Positions 10,985-22,103 are shown, numbered from the stretch's first letter. The stretch is DNA of 64,000 nt from Gigaspora rosea (GCA_003550325.1 QKWP01000111.1:457049-521048); one strand, 5' to 3'. The notes: generated by a model from the sequence alone, not told the origin. Program-made: numbers and translations.

Positions 10985-11435
10985 CTAGTTTTAAAATGAA
11001 AATTTTAAGGTTCTGCAGAAATTTTGGAATGAAATTATTACAAAACACCAATTTTGGTTTAATTCTAATAATTTTACTACTCTTTAAGAGAATGCATTTT
11101 GTCACTTAAAATATGACAAATTACAATCTGTGATTTTAGGATAATTTATTTTGTGAAAAAAGCATAAGCTTCAAATTTACTATCTAATTATAAGGAATAG
11201 AATTAGGAGAATTTCAAACCTTTATAAATTACTCTTCAAAATTGTTTACATCTATTAGACATTTTCAAATTTCTGGTAATGAAGTTTTAAATAAAAATAT
11301 ATATATAAAAAATCTTCGAAGAAAAGTAGTAGAATGATATGGTAAAATTTTGCATCTTCAAATAAGCCTATTACATTTGCAATATTAACCTCGCAAAAAA
11401 TTGATAGCTCAACTTTCTCCTCAAAATCAATATCT
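10985..11435 (+). pseudogene. BTB-TLDc copy 3, piece 2 (BACK domain to linker)
   Basis: Collinear with about 20885-21361 of the better copy (aatgaaaattt..aggttctgc through the PRKS linker codons), with many substitutions, small indels and stops. Homology ends at caatatct (11428-11435) and continues at 17511 after the 6.07-kb element. Confidence 0.75.
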
Positions 11436-11533
11436 AGTGGCCTACTATATTATTGTGAACACTTTTCAAAAATTTATTCAGAGCTAAATATATAAGGTAT
11501 TAAGCTAAAAATTAAATTATATATTCTTTAATT

Positions 11534-11877
11534 GTAACTGCGGTTACTGTAACCCATCTCAACAAGCCAATCAAATTCTAAGATCAGGTGTAACATTACA
11601 CATTTAAAAGTCAAAATAAACATTCGTTTTGCCAAAAATTGCTTCTAAATCAAAATTTCGCATATGAAACTACCTTTCGGTTTCTAACAAAAAAAATTTT
11701 TTGCTAAATTTTAATATAACTAAAGCCCTCTCTAACCCAAAAGCCTTACACAAGTCTCACTCTAACCCTAACCTTAATCACACGGTTTTATTTTTATAGA
11801 AAATTTGGTTTGTTAGTCATGTTACACCTGATCTTAGTATTTACAGTTATAAAATTTATTCTGTAACCTATGGTTAC
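11534..11877. repeat. MITE family M1, copy b
   Basis: The end palindromes are gtaactgcggttac (left) and gtaacctatggttac (right). The subterminal inverted repeats are taagatcaggtgtaac and gttacacctgatctta. The core includes tttcggtttctaac and ctaaccctaacc blocks. Confidence 0.8.
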
Positions 11878-12059
11878 AAATCAATTAATTTTTCTTTAAA
11901 TATATACCTTTTAAATAAAAAAAAGTTTAAAAAATTTTATACTACAGTTTTAAAATAATTAAGTTTAAATAGATTTTTTAATTTTTATATTTGACTGATT
12001 TTCCAAATTTTAATATAGTTTTCATAATAAACTAGAATTAATAATATAGTAATAGATGC

Positions 12060-12690
12060 ATAATTTTGCAAAACTCTTTCTAATGATCACTTGTACACAT
12101 ATTCTGCAAAAACTTTAGTATTAATTTTGTATAAACTGAAGACATACTTACATAGGTCCTATGGCGGCAGCTATTATTTAGGGATAGAGTTAATTGACTA
12201 TCTTGCTAGTAGTCTTAGAGTTTATTACTCATCGTTTAGAGACAAAGTTAATAGACTGTCTGCTGACAAGTTCAGAGTTTATCACTCACTAGTAGTAGGA
12301 AAAGCCTTCCTGTGGTGTCCACCATAAGGTGAAAGTAAGGGCATATGAAGTTGATAAAGAAGAACCCACACTCCTTCCTTTCTACAAGTGAAACTTGTGT
12401 ATCGGCCTCTCACTCAGTTTTTTCAAAAATTTTTTCAAAAGTGGCAATTTCAACTTACGCCCTCCAGAAGATTAACATTGTTTACATCTGAGAATGGAAA
12501 CTCTAGTGCATGAAGTCACAAGAAGTCATGTGCTTGCAATGCTGCCAGGTGACCATGTGTTTTTGGTGAAGGACTAATGTTGGACAAATGGGATTAATTA
12601 GATTTTCACTTGGTGGATCTCAATCTCATAGAAGATGTAGGGTTATGTAGTTACATTCTTCATTGTAATATAGCGCTGAGATTATAGAGA
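12060..12690. other. Nested sequence of unknown type inside the left arm
   Basis: The composition is less AT-rich than its surroundings. A 78-codon frame at 12091-12327 (CTG-type start) has no recognisable domain and is not called as a gene. A single N lies at 12692. Confidence 0.35.
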
Positions 12691-13655
12691 CNGTCTGCAG
12701 ATTTGGACCAGACCCAAACAGGACTCATAGTTGAGTCTGGTCTGAAGTCTGAAATTAGTAAAATTTAGAGTCTAAGTCTGGTCTGATCCCAGACCAGACC
12801 CGGACTGGACCTAGAAGCACTAGTCTCAATGAGATGAATTGAATGGTACCAAAATAATCTGACTCTGATCGATATGGCATGTGGTATTCATCATAGAACT
12901 TAGGTACACCGAATTAGACATATCTAATTATTAATTGTTTATAGAATACAAATCTTTGTCGATCTTAGGATTCTGTGATTAGAATTTAGTGATTTTAGGC
13001 TTGTTAGAATCGTCTCACTGAGGTGAACATTTTGGTAGTTAAATCATCAAAAATGGACTGGTGGATCAAAAGTTATTCAATATTAAAAATTATAAATATA
13101 TAATAATATATATAAATATATATTTATATCAGATATATATTATATACAGTATATTATATTATATATAGAACCTGATAATTGCTCTACCCCCCTACCTACC
13201 TAAAAAATCAGGTGATAAATAGCGCTCCCCTAACCCATCCCAACAAGCCAATCAAATTCTAAGATTAGGTATAACGTTACACATTTGAAAAGTCAAAGCA
13301 AACGTTCATTTTGCCAAAAATTGCTTTTAAATCAAAATTTCACATATGAAACTACCTTTCGGTTTCTAACAAAAAAAATTTCTTACTAAATTTTATGTAA
13401 CTAAAGTATCTCTCTAACCCAAAAGCCTTACACCAAGCCTCACTCTAACCCTAACCTTAATCACACAGTTTTATTTTTATAGAAAATTTGGTTTGATAGG
13501 CACGTTACACCTGATCTTAGTATTTACAGTTATAAAAGTTATTCTGTAACCTATGGTTACAAATCAATTAATTTTTATAATTAAGTTTTTAGCAAATTAC
13601 TATAAAATTTATATGTAATAATCCAAATTTTAGCAAAGAGATTATAGAGACTGTA
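12677..13655. mobile_element. Possible retroposon-like insertion flanked by gagattatagagac
   Basis: gagattatagagac occurs just before the N at 12692 and again at about 13639, enclosing about 950 bp that include M1 copy c. It could be a target duplication or an assembly effect. The left part has inverted gaccagaccc / gtctggtctg motifs. Confidence 0.3.
13209..13560. repeat. MITE family M1, copy c
   Basis: Nearly identical to copy b over the core and the right end (gtaacctatggttac). The left end differs (aggtgataaatagcg) and lacks a matching palindrome, suggesting a damaged or recombined left end. Confidence 0.75.
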
Positions 13656-13708
13656 CTGTATAATTTTTATGAGTTTAGTATAGACTTTGACTATACCTAT
13701 CTAGATCT

Positions 13709-13795
13709 ATTTTATTTTCTTTCTTTTTCTTTTTTTCTGCTTTGTTCTTTTCTTTCGTTTTTCCTTTTTCCCCCTTTTTTTTCTCTACTTGTACA
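13709..13795. repeat. Polypyrimidine tract
   Basis: A run of almost only T and C (tttctttctttttctttt type) over about 85 bp. Confidence 0.7.
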
Positions 13796-13923
13796 AGGCA
13801 GCTAGACTGCACAGTTCACAATAAAAAAAGGCAAGATCGCTGAATGCAAAAAAAAATATAGTAATAGATGATCTTAAATTTTTTATTAATAAACTAGTAA
13901 TTTTTTTTAAAGTAAATTTATTC

Positions 13924-14255
13924 ATCACCTCATGTGATGCACCTTATATGTCACTTTCCCAATCAAATTTCAAGATCAGGTATAATATTACATAATTAAA
14001 AATTTAAAACAAATGTTCATTTTAGCTTAAATCATCAATAACTTAAAATTAAGTATATGAAACTACTCTTAAGATTCTAGCAAAAAAAATTCCTTGCAAA
14101 ATTTTACTATAATCTTCTTTTTAGCCCATACATACAATTTACACCTTACCCTAATCCTAACTAATAAAAAAATAGGTTATTTTAATTGGTTTGATTTTAC
14201 ATTACACCTGATTTTATGATCTGCAACAGATGCAACAATATCACATATGTGATAT
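13924..14255. repeat. MITE family M1, copy d
   Basis: The end palindromes are atcacctcatgtgat (left) and atatcacatatgtgatat (right), different from copies a and b but matching each other. The core is diverged but has aagatcaggtataa and ttacacctgatttta. Confidence 0.7.
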
Positions 14256-14491
14256 ATAAATTATTTCTTTTTTAAATAAAATTATTTAGTATAACAAATT
14301 GCACATATCTTTAAAATTTTATAATTTTTCAAAATAATTTTAGTTAATTACTATATTAGTTATAGGACATGTTTTTTCAGAGATTTCAAATGCTGTTTTA
14401 TATAAATCAAATAAGTTGACTCATCTAATTTTATATATAAATTTATGCAAAAAAATTATTTAAATTTAATTTATTTAAAAATATATATATA

Positions 14492-14817
14492 GGTGTTCCC
14501 TATTAAAAGGGCCCATTTTTACATTTATCTCATTTTGAGATAATTGAGTTTAACCATTTGTTTTGATTTTCGGACTGATCTGGGATTAATCAAATTTCAC
14601 AATTTTGATTGGTTAAATGTAGCAGGTGACTATCGGGTAGTCTCATGATGTGCTTCAACTTCGTTTAATATTTCTTTTATATTATCTCTATTTTTTATTA
14701 TGCAAATCGACTTTCATTTATAATTGAAAAATGTCAATCATATTAAAATTTACATGAATCTAACAAAAATCCAATTTTTGAAAATTGTAAACATGGGCCC
14801 TTTTAATAGGGGACACC
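14492..14817. repeat. MITE, 326 bp, ends ggtgttccctattaaaag
   Basis: Inverted termini of about 30 bp (right end cttttaataggggacacc) inside a TATATA context on both sides. Confidence 0.75.
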
Positions 14818-14822
14818 CTATA

Positions 14823-15557
14823 TAAACCTTTCTTTAAATTTTAAATATATATTTTTTAGTATTTAAATATCTTTAATTTAAAGTTTTAGTTCTTAACTTC
14901 AAATAGTTCAAAGAGAAAGTTTCTTTAAAGTTGATATATTTTTATCTTTACAACCCCTGTAAAGTTAAAGCAATAATATAATTAGTTAAATAATCTTTCA
15001 AAAATATGAAAGATACTATTAAGTAAAGGCTTCTTGTGTTCTAATTAAAAGTTAAAGAGGAAGTTCTTCTAATTCCAATAGTAGTTAAATCATCAAAATT
15101 AGCTTAGTAGATCCCAAGATACTTGGGGTCAAAGAAGAGAACATAGAGATTTGCAAATTCACTATTACACAAAGTACAGTATTATAATTTATAATACTTT
15201 GTATAATAGTTAATTTGCAGTTCTCTATATCTTCTTTGACCCCAAGTATCTTGGGATCAACCAAGCTGATTTTGATGATTTAATTACCATTGGAATTAGA
15301 GGAACCTTCTCTTTAACTTTTAATTAGAGCACAAGAAGCCTTTACTTAATAGCATCTTTATATTTTTTGAAAAATTATTTTAACCAATCATATTATTATA
15401 TAGGATGAGTCACTCATTTGACTTAAAGAACATAGTAAAGAATTGACTAACTTTAGTGGAAGATTCTCTTTGAATTACTTGGAGTTAAGAACTAAAACTT
15501 AAATTAAAGATTTTTAAATACTAAAGAATATATATTTAAATTTTAAGGAAGGTTTAT
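14823..15557. repeat. Foldback, 735 bp, arms about 350 bp
   Basis: The left half is mirrored by the right half around about 15187 (cagtattataatttataata centre; blocks ccccaagtatcttggg, gcttcttgtg / cacaagaagc, cttcctt / aaggaagg). Confidence 0.8.
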
Positions 15558-15570
15558 ATGTATATATATA

Positions 15571-16103
15571 TTTTTTTAAACCTATTGGCGTAATTGCTAA
15601 CAGAATGCAGATAGTATTACTTTTATTAAATCACTAATTCACTGGGGCCTTTCTTAACTGTCAGGTCCCCTATATGTCAGGTCTATATACATTATTACTT
15701 TTAATAGTAATTCTAATTCTATTGTGCACAACCAGGTTTAACTGACTGACCTATTTACTACCAGAGGCTTTAACTGGAACTATCCAATTTTTCAACTGGT
15801 TTTAACTGGTTGACCTATTTACTATCAAAGGCTTTTACCGAAACTGACCAAGTTATTTCAACTGGAGTTACACTGGAGGTATTCTAATTCGAATTTACTA
15901 ACCAAATTTTTATTGGGATTGTCCTAATAAGTACGCATATGACACAGATATTGTTAGATTTCCAACTGCAGTCCTAGCATCCTAGTTCAGTCTGTTCGTC
16001 TTATGATTGAGTATAGTTTTTCTTTGTCCGCTAGTAGGGCTTGAACTAGTGATCTTATATTTGGCAACCTAGAAGCATAACCACTATACTATCGACCCAC
16101 AGG
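15571..16103 (-). mobile_element. Second tRNA-derived SINE, minus strand
   Basis: Read on the minus strand it starts with a tRNA-like head and runs to a T-run on the + strand (15571-15577, an A-tail on the element strand). It is flanked by atatatata-type repeats on both sides (15561-15570, 16104 on), an uncertain target duplication because the repeat is simple sequence. Confidence 0.55.
16027..16101 (-). promoter_or_regulatory. tRNA-like head with A box and B box of minus-strand SINE
   Basis: On the minus strand, tagtatagtggttatgc matches the A box and D arm of Glu/Asp-type tRNAs and agttcaagccc resembles the B box. The stems are imperfect, so it is a tRNA-derived promoter and probably not a functional tRNA. 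Confidence 0.55.
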
Positions 16104-16162
16104 ATATATATATATTTTTAAATAAATTTTTTAATTTAATTAATAATCCGCCTGTCTACTGA

Positions 16163-16952
16163 AGAATGTCAAAATGTGGCGTGCTTCCATCTAAATGTTT
16201 TTTTCTTACTAAGTTAACGATTCATGTCCACTAATTGAAAGTTGTAGAACTTGTCGAGACGCATCTAACAGTGGTTAGATCATCCAAATCGGCCAAGTGG
16301 ATGGCGAGTTATCATTGAAAAACGATTGGCCAACTATATAAAAATCCATAATGGAAATTACATATAAAAATCACTATAGGCGAAATGTAGTGTGCTTCCA
16401 TCTAAAACTTTTTTTCTCACTAAGTTAACGATACATGCCCACTAATTGAAAGTTGTAGAGCTCATCGAGACGCATCTAATGGTGGTTAGATCACCCAAAA
16501 CCGGCCCACTGGATGGCGAGATATCGTCGAAAAACAATTGGCTGACTATAAAAATCTCATAGACATTTTTATAGTCGGCCAATCTTTTTTGACGATATTT
16601 CGCCATCCACTGGGCCGATTTGGGTGATCTAACCACCGTTAGATGCGTCTCAATGAGCTCTACAACTTTCAATTAGTGGGAGTGTCGTTAACTTAGTGAG
16701 AAAAAAGTTTTAGATGGAAGCACGCCACATTTCGCCTATAGTAATTTTCATATGTAATTTCTGACACAGATTTTTATATAGTTGGCCAATCGTTTTTTGA
16801 TGATAACTCGCCATCCACTGGGCCAATTTGAATGATCTAACTACTGTTAGATGCGTCTCGACGAGCTCTACAACTTTCAATTAGTGGACATGAATGGTTA
16901 ACTTAGTAAGAAAAAAGCTTTGAGATGGAAGCACGCCACATTTCGCCATTCT
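16163..16952. repeat. Nested palindrome (palindrome of palindromes), 790 bp
   Basis: The outer ends agaatgtcaaaatgtggcg and the inverted cgccacatttcgccattct define the element. Inside, a second inverted pair (about 16376-16745, centre about 16570) has the same arm sequence, so the order is arm, arm, inverted arm, inverted arm. Each arm carries aagttaacga, gaaagttgtag, cgcatctaa and gattggc blocks. Confidence 0.85.
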
Positions 16953-17510
16953 CTAGTTGATAGGCAGATTATCAATTAAATAATTTTTTTGCATAAATTC
17001 ATATATAAATTAGGTGAGTTAACTCATTTGATTTATAAGTAACAGCACTCATTAGGGTCATGTTTTATGACTGATATATAGTAATAAAATTATTATATTT
17101 TGGTAATTGATATAATTTTGAATTAAAAATTGTATTTTTATATTTAGAAATAATAATTATCTTAAATTTTATAAAATTTTAAAAAATTTGGGATTATATA
17201 TAATTTGTTATGCTAAATAATTTTTGTTATTTTTGAAATTTAATTAGCTAATAAAAAATTAATTTTTACTATGCAGTTATTTTTTTAATTAATTTTGTAC
17301 AACAATAAAACCAGTCAAACAAAAAAATTTAAAATTTACTTAAATTTAATTATTTTAAAAACTGTAGCATAAAATTTTTTAAACTTTTTTTATTTAAAAG
17401 GTATAGATATGATGAATTTATAATTTAATTTTTCACTTAATATTTTATATATTTAGCTCTGTTTAAATTTTTAAAAAGTGTCCACAGTAATATATGGTAG
17501 GCCACTGTCT

Positions 17511-17965
17511 ATACCTTCTTCTATAATCAATTTTCAACATGCAGCAAAAATTTCTTCCTGGTTTGATTGATATTCAAAAACTTATAACATTAATGTATTC
17601 AAGCTGTTACTTAGAGTAGTAAAGATGGGTTTGATACAAAAAAAAAATTAAATTATGTGATAATAAACCTGGCCTAAAAATTGTTATAAAGTGAGCATTC
17701 AAATGAATACTCAGTCTTTTAGCTGAAAATCTGATGAAAAAGAAAGTACACCTGAAAATATAAAAGAATCTATTCTTAATTGTATAAATGATAAATCAAC
17801 TGTTATTTTATATGATCCAAAACTTAGAGACTTTATGATTCCTATAGTCTTAAAATACATGAATATCTGCTAAAAATACTCATCAAGCACAAATCAGAAA
17901 GCAAGATGGTAGATTTTCAATAGATGATTATGAGGTATTTCAAATATGCAAAATGCATGAGGTCT
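17511..17965 (+). pseudogene. BTB-TLDc copy 3, piece 3 (TLDc domain)
   Basis: Homologous to 21360-21896 (from ataccttcttcataatc-type codons to the IDDYEVFQICK block), with deletions, stops and a missing GPCFYNFGHYDPNG block. It completes the third, dismantled tandem copy. Confidence 0.75.
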
Positions 17966-18052
17966 ACTACAAATAAATTGAAATTATAGTTCATGTAGAT
18001 AAAAATGCACTATAATTATGTTAATGGAAACAATTAAAGGGCAAATCTATTT

Positions 18053-18270
18053 GTAACCGTGGTTACAGTTCTGTTCCAATCAAATTGCTTGATTAGGTAT
18101 GACAAAAAAAATTGAAAAATTACAAATCGCACTAACTTCAAATTGTGCCTATGAAACCAATATTTTTTTCTAGCTAAAAATGCTTCTTAAGGTGTTTTAT
18201 TATATAATAAACTTTTTCCTAACTCTAAATCAACCCTAACCCTAATCTGGTTACTGTCACTGCCGGTGAC
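18053..18270. repeat. MITE family M1, copy e
   Basis: The left palindrome is gtaaccgtggttac and the right one gtcactgccggtgac. The core is shortened but has the tgattaggtatgac, tgaaacc and aaccctaaccctaat blocks. Confidence 0.65.
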
Positions 18271-19444
18271 AAGCACATTTTTCAATAAATTAAACCTACC
18301 TACTTTGAAAATTTTTATATATAGTATCTTGTTAAGCAATTGTGATCTGTGTTCAGTCCTGATATTGTGGGAAAAATAGATAGTATTACATGCACAAAGC
18401 CATTATTATACTTTGAAATTAAACAAAGTTTGTATACCAAATTGTAAAATAATTAGTTAAAAAAAAATTAAAGATACAGTACATTATTGTTTCATTCGGC
18501 ATCATTATAGATCAAGTGTCTTAAATTGTTTTGCCACAATTATTTCCTAATACATTATTGTAATGTGTGCAGGAAAAGTGCAAAATAAATTTACCTAAAG
18601 ATTTGAATGTTCCATAGCCAAATATATTTAATAATAAACAGTATCATCAGATGAACAGCATAAATACAAATAAAATAAAAGAGATCTTGTAATTCACTCA
18701 TATACTAAATGTTCTGTAAATATTCATAATATTACATGACAATACTATATTACGAATTTACCATTAAAATAAAAGAAATGATAACTATCAACTTCAAGTA
18801 AGTATTTAGAAGAAAGGTAAATGATTATGAGAAAAAAACTATATTTCTAAGATGACAGGATTATTAGCTTCAGCGCTCTCCTTATCTCTAATGTACAATA
18901 AGTCATTCCAATACACAATAACTACGATGCTTTAAAATCATACTATATCAGCTAAATTCTTACTGTCTATATGTAAATGATGGTTGGAACTTTATATTGA
19001 AGACAAATTTTAATATCTCAGACCAGTAATTCTATTTCGTATCAGATTAACATTCATGTTTAAACAATAAAAATAAATTGTATAAAGATATTAAATAAGA
19101 AAAAAGAATATGAAATAAATTTTTAAGTATAACTCCATATTTTAGAAAGCAAGGGATAGTGATAGGGTTGGAAATAGTGGTAAAATTAAAATAAAAATTC
19201 ACAAAGAATATTTAGGAATATTTGTTTAGAGCACAATTTTAATTGCTATGAGAAATTTTCATTTACAAATGATTTCAGAAAGTTATTATAAACACGTACG
19301 TGCTAGGTTTGTGACGCAGGCAAAATTTTTAAAGTTCATTAATGTTAGCGTGATTAGAATAAAACTAGAGGTTAGGTATCGCTCAAGAAAAACCTTTTGT
19401 TAGAGTACTAAAGGTCACTTTAAAATCTATTGATTACTAATACT
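18271..19444. other. 3' flank of BTB-TLDc copy 3, paralogous to 24200-25560
   Basis: No gene is seen. Blocks such as ttcattcggcatcat, gttctgtaaatattc and ttcgtatcag align with the flank downstream of the recombinase element, confirming a large duplication unit. gatattgtgggaaaaatagat (near 18360-18380) is a second empty recombinase site. Confidence 0.5.
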
Positions 19445-19593
19445 AAATTAATATTAGGGTTAGGGATGGGGCAGGGGGCATAGTCTATACCAAAATTTTA
19501 CGAGAATTTTTTTTTGTTAGAGCCTCAAAGATGAGTTCATAGACATAATCTAAAAACACAAAATATACATTGATGATGATAACCACTGGTGAT
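19445..19593. repeat. MITE family M1, copy f (inverted, partial)
   Basis: Reverse orientation: ttagggttaggg, a tataccaaaattttacgag block, ttgttagagcct, and a terminal palindrome ataaccactggtgat at 19579-19593. The other half is missing. Confidence 0.55.
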
Positions 19594-19696
19594 AAATAGC
19601 AAACTTCAAAAAAATAAATATATAAATAAAATTAAAATAAAAAAAAAAACTTAAAAAAAAAATAGAAAAAAATAAATAAAAAAAGAACAATTAATT

Positions 19697-19925
19697 TTGG
19701 TTCGAGTGAACCAAATTCAGGGTCGTTTGAACCCAATTCGGGCTCATTTGAACCCAATTGGGTTCATTTGAACCTAATCGGCTATTTAAACCCAATTGGG
19801 CTCATTTGAACCTAATCGGATCATTTTAACCCAAGCCGGGTTCATTTGAACCAATTCGGGTTCATTTAAACCCAAGCTGGGTTTACTTGAGCCTTTATTT
19901 AAATTTTAAACCCAGGCCAATCTAT
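19697..19925. repeat. Degenerate tandem repeat, unit about 22 bp (GGGTTCATTTGAACCCAAT)
   Basis: About nine to ten units of gggttcatttgaacccaatt with substitutions. Each unit is itself palindromic (GTTCA..TGAAC). It lies about 450 bp upstream of the BTB-TLDc start codon. Confidence 0.8.
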
Positions 19926-20373
19926 ACCTGGAATAAAATTTTGAAATCTCACTTCCGGGTGCTAGGCCTAAGAGTCAAAAAAAAAAAAAAATCAAAACTC
20001 CAATTCATCAGATTATCTACCTCCGAAAATTCCCGCTGACCTATAAACAATCCCGAAATGGTCCGATATCAATGCCATGATAATCAATATCGATTGTTTC
20101 GAACAATATTTATTAAATATCATTTAAATAAACATTATTATGCTTGTTTTAAAAGAATTGGGACAAAAAAAATAAATAAATAAAAAATTTGAGGGTTTTT
20201 GAAAAATTTGGGTCGGCGGGTAAAGCTAAACGAAAATTTTAGTTTGTGTGGCCTAATTTATGTTTATCATGCTTTGATCGTGTAAATCTACATAGCTGAC
20301 GCTGATTGGCTGTGCATCAGATTATAAACCGCATACAAATGCACGCCTGTTGATCAGCGTTACACATTTCCAA
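19926..20373 (+). promoter_or_regulatory. Probable promoter region of the BTB-TLDc gene
   Basis: Intergenic sequence upstream of the start codon, less repetitive than its surroundings, with a gattggctg block at 20302 and several short TA-rich tracts. No TATA box position can be fixed. Confidence 0.3.
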
Positions 20374-21896
20374 ATGTTGAAATTTTATGACAAACTTTCG
20401 CAAGATTTTACCAAACTTTTTGAAAGTGAATATAATTATGATACAATTATTGAAGTTGGTGAACAACCAGATACTCAACTTTTCAAGGTACATTCTGCAA
20501 TCTTATATCAACGCTCTTCTTATTTTCAACAGAAATTAGCAAATACTATTAAAGGAAATAATATATTTAATATTAAATTGCCCAATATTTCTGTTAAAAC
20601 ATTTAATATTGTTATTAAGTAAGTTCTTTGATTTTATGATAATTTTAAAAATTTTACGATAAGTAATAGAATTAACAATTTTGTATTTTAATTAATTTCT
20701 TATATCCTGTAGATATATTTATGGCGGTGTAGTTTCTTTAGAGAACCTTGAAACTTCTTACATACTTGATCTTTTGATCACTTTCAATGAGTTCAATTTT
20801 TCAGAATTCACTCGATCGTCTTCAAACTCTCCTTATTGAAGATAATGCATCTTGGCTTCGATTAAATGTTTCTCACATTTATCAGATTAGTTTTCAAAAT
20901 GAAAATTTCAAAGCTTTGCAAAAATTTTGTGATGAAATTATTGTTAAGCACCCAAATTTAGTTTTTGATTCTGATGATTTCACTACTCTTCAAGAGAATG
21001 CATTGATTTCACTTTTAAAACATGACGAATTACAATTGGATGAATCTGTAATTTGGGATAAAGTTATTTTGTGGGGAAAAGCGCAAAATCCAAATTTACC
21101 ATCTAATTATAAGCAATGGAATGAGGAGAATTTCAAATCTTTAAAAATTACTCTTAAAAACTGTTTACCTCATATTAGGTATTTTCAAATTCCTGGTGAT
21201 GAAGTCTTAGATAAAATACGACCTTATAAAAAGATTCTTGAAGAAAATTTGTGGGATGATATTATGGCAAACCTTGTATCTCCAAATAAGCCCGTTACAT
21301 CTACTATTTTACTCCCTCGCAAAACATTGACAACTCCACTTCCTCCTAGAAAATCAATATCTATACCTTCTTCCATAATTAACTTAGAACATGCAGTCGA
21401 AATTTCTTCCTGGATTGATCGACGTTCAACAATTTATGACATAACAGAAATTCCATATGAGTTCAAACTGTTACTTAGAGGTAGTAGAGATGGGTTCGAT
21501 GCTAAGCCTTTTCATAAATTATGTGACAATATACCTGGCTTAATAGTTGTTATAAAGGTTGAAAATTCAAATGAAATACTTGGTGGATATAATCCTCTTG
21601 GCTGGAACTCTACAAATGACGAATATTCAAAAGCACCTGGTAGTTTTATTTTTTCTTTAAAAAATGAGAATATGAAAGAATCTATTCTTAGTCGTGTAAA
21701 TGAACAATTAGATGCAATTTATTATGGTCAAAAACATGGTCCCTGTTTTTATAATTTTGGACATTATGATCCGAATGGCCATAAAAAATGGTATTATTCT
21801 AACAAAATTAATTATCAACCTCCAATCAGAAATGCAGTAGATGTTTATTTTTCAATAGATGATTATGAAGTATTACAAATATGCAAAAATGTATAA
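20374..21896 (+). CDS. BTB-BACK-TLDc protein, near complete, one apparent frameshift
   Basis: Exon 1 (20374-20618) gives a BTB domain (FKVHSAILYQRSSYF motif, about residues 38-52). The intron is 20619-20712 (GTAAGT...TGTAG). Exon 2 (20713-21896) continues with YIYGG, a BACK domain, a proline-rich linker (PLPPRKS) and a C-terminal TLDc domain (EIPYEFKLLLRGSRDGF, GPCFYNFGHYDPNG, IDDYEVLQICK). Between about 20800 and 20812 (tcagaattcactcgat) the frame moves by one base; the upstream frame needs one base fewer to join the downstream frame, where a TGA at 20775 blocks any longer frame. The gene is therefore a young pseudogene or carries a sequencing indel. BTB/BACK suggests a cullin-3 adaptor role and TLDc is linked to stress protection; this is inference from families. 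The first ATG in frame with the BTB domain was chosen. Confidence 0.85.
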
Positions 21897-22103
21897 ATTT
21901 TACTACAAATAAGTTTGTCATTTATAGTTTATATAGATAAAAATGTGTTAAAAATGACGGATATCAAGTTATCCTTATTGTCCTTTGATCAATTACAGTA
22001 TTAAATAGTTATTTCATAATAAAGTTTTATATAATAAATTAGACTCGTTTTTCTATACTCAATCTTATTTATCGATCAATTGTGATCTATGCCCTTAAGC
22101 TGT
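21897..22103. other. 3' flank of BTB-TLDc copy 4 up to the recombinase element
   Basis: Homologous to 268-470. It includes the likely polyadenylation region (aataaagttttat near 22020). Confidence 0.6.

Larger units (their letters stand above)
11436..17506. mobile_element. 6.07-kb long-TIR (foldback) element with nested insertions
   Basis: The left end agtggcctactatattattg and the right end (rev. comp. agtggcctaccatatattac) are inverted; the match continues inward for several hundred bases once nested insertions are removed (for example 11900-12000 against 17310-17410 and 14345-14480 against 16975-17085). The target is known from the paralogue: caatatctatacc in the gene became atct / gtct flanks (11432-11435, 17507-17510), a 4-bp duplication with one change. 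No transposase frame remains. The superfamily cannot be assigned from ends alone. Confidence 0.75.

Noticed and set aside
16442..16672. 76-codon minus-strand frame
   Set aside because: It lies wholly inside the nested palindrome and repeats peptides from both arms (VVELIETHLTVV and its reverse), so it is a by-product of the inverted repeat.
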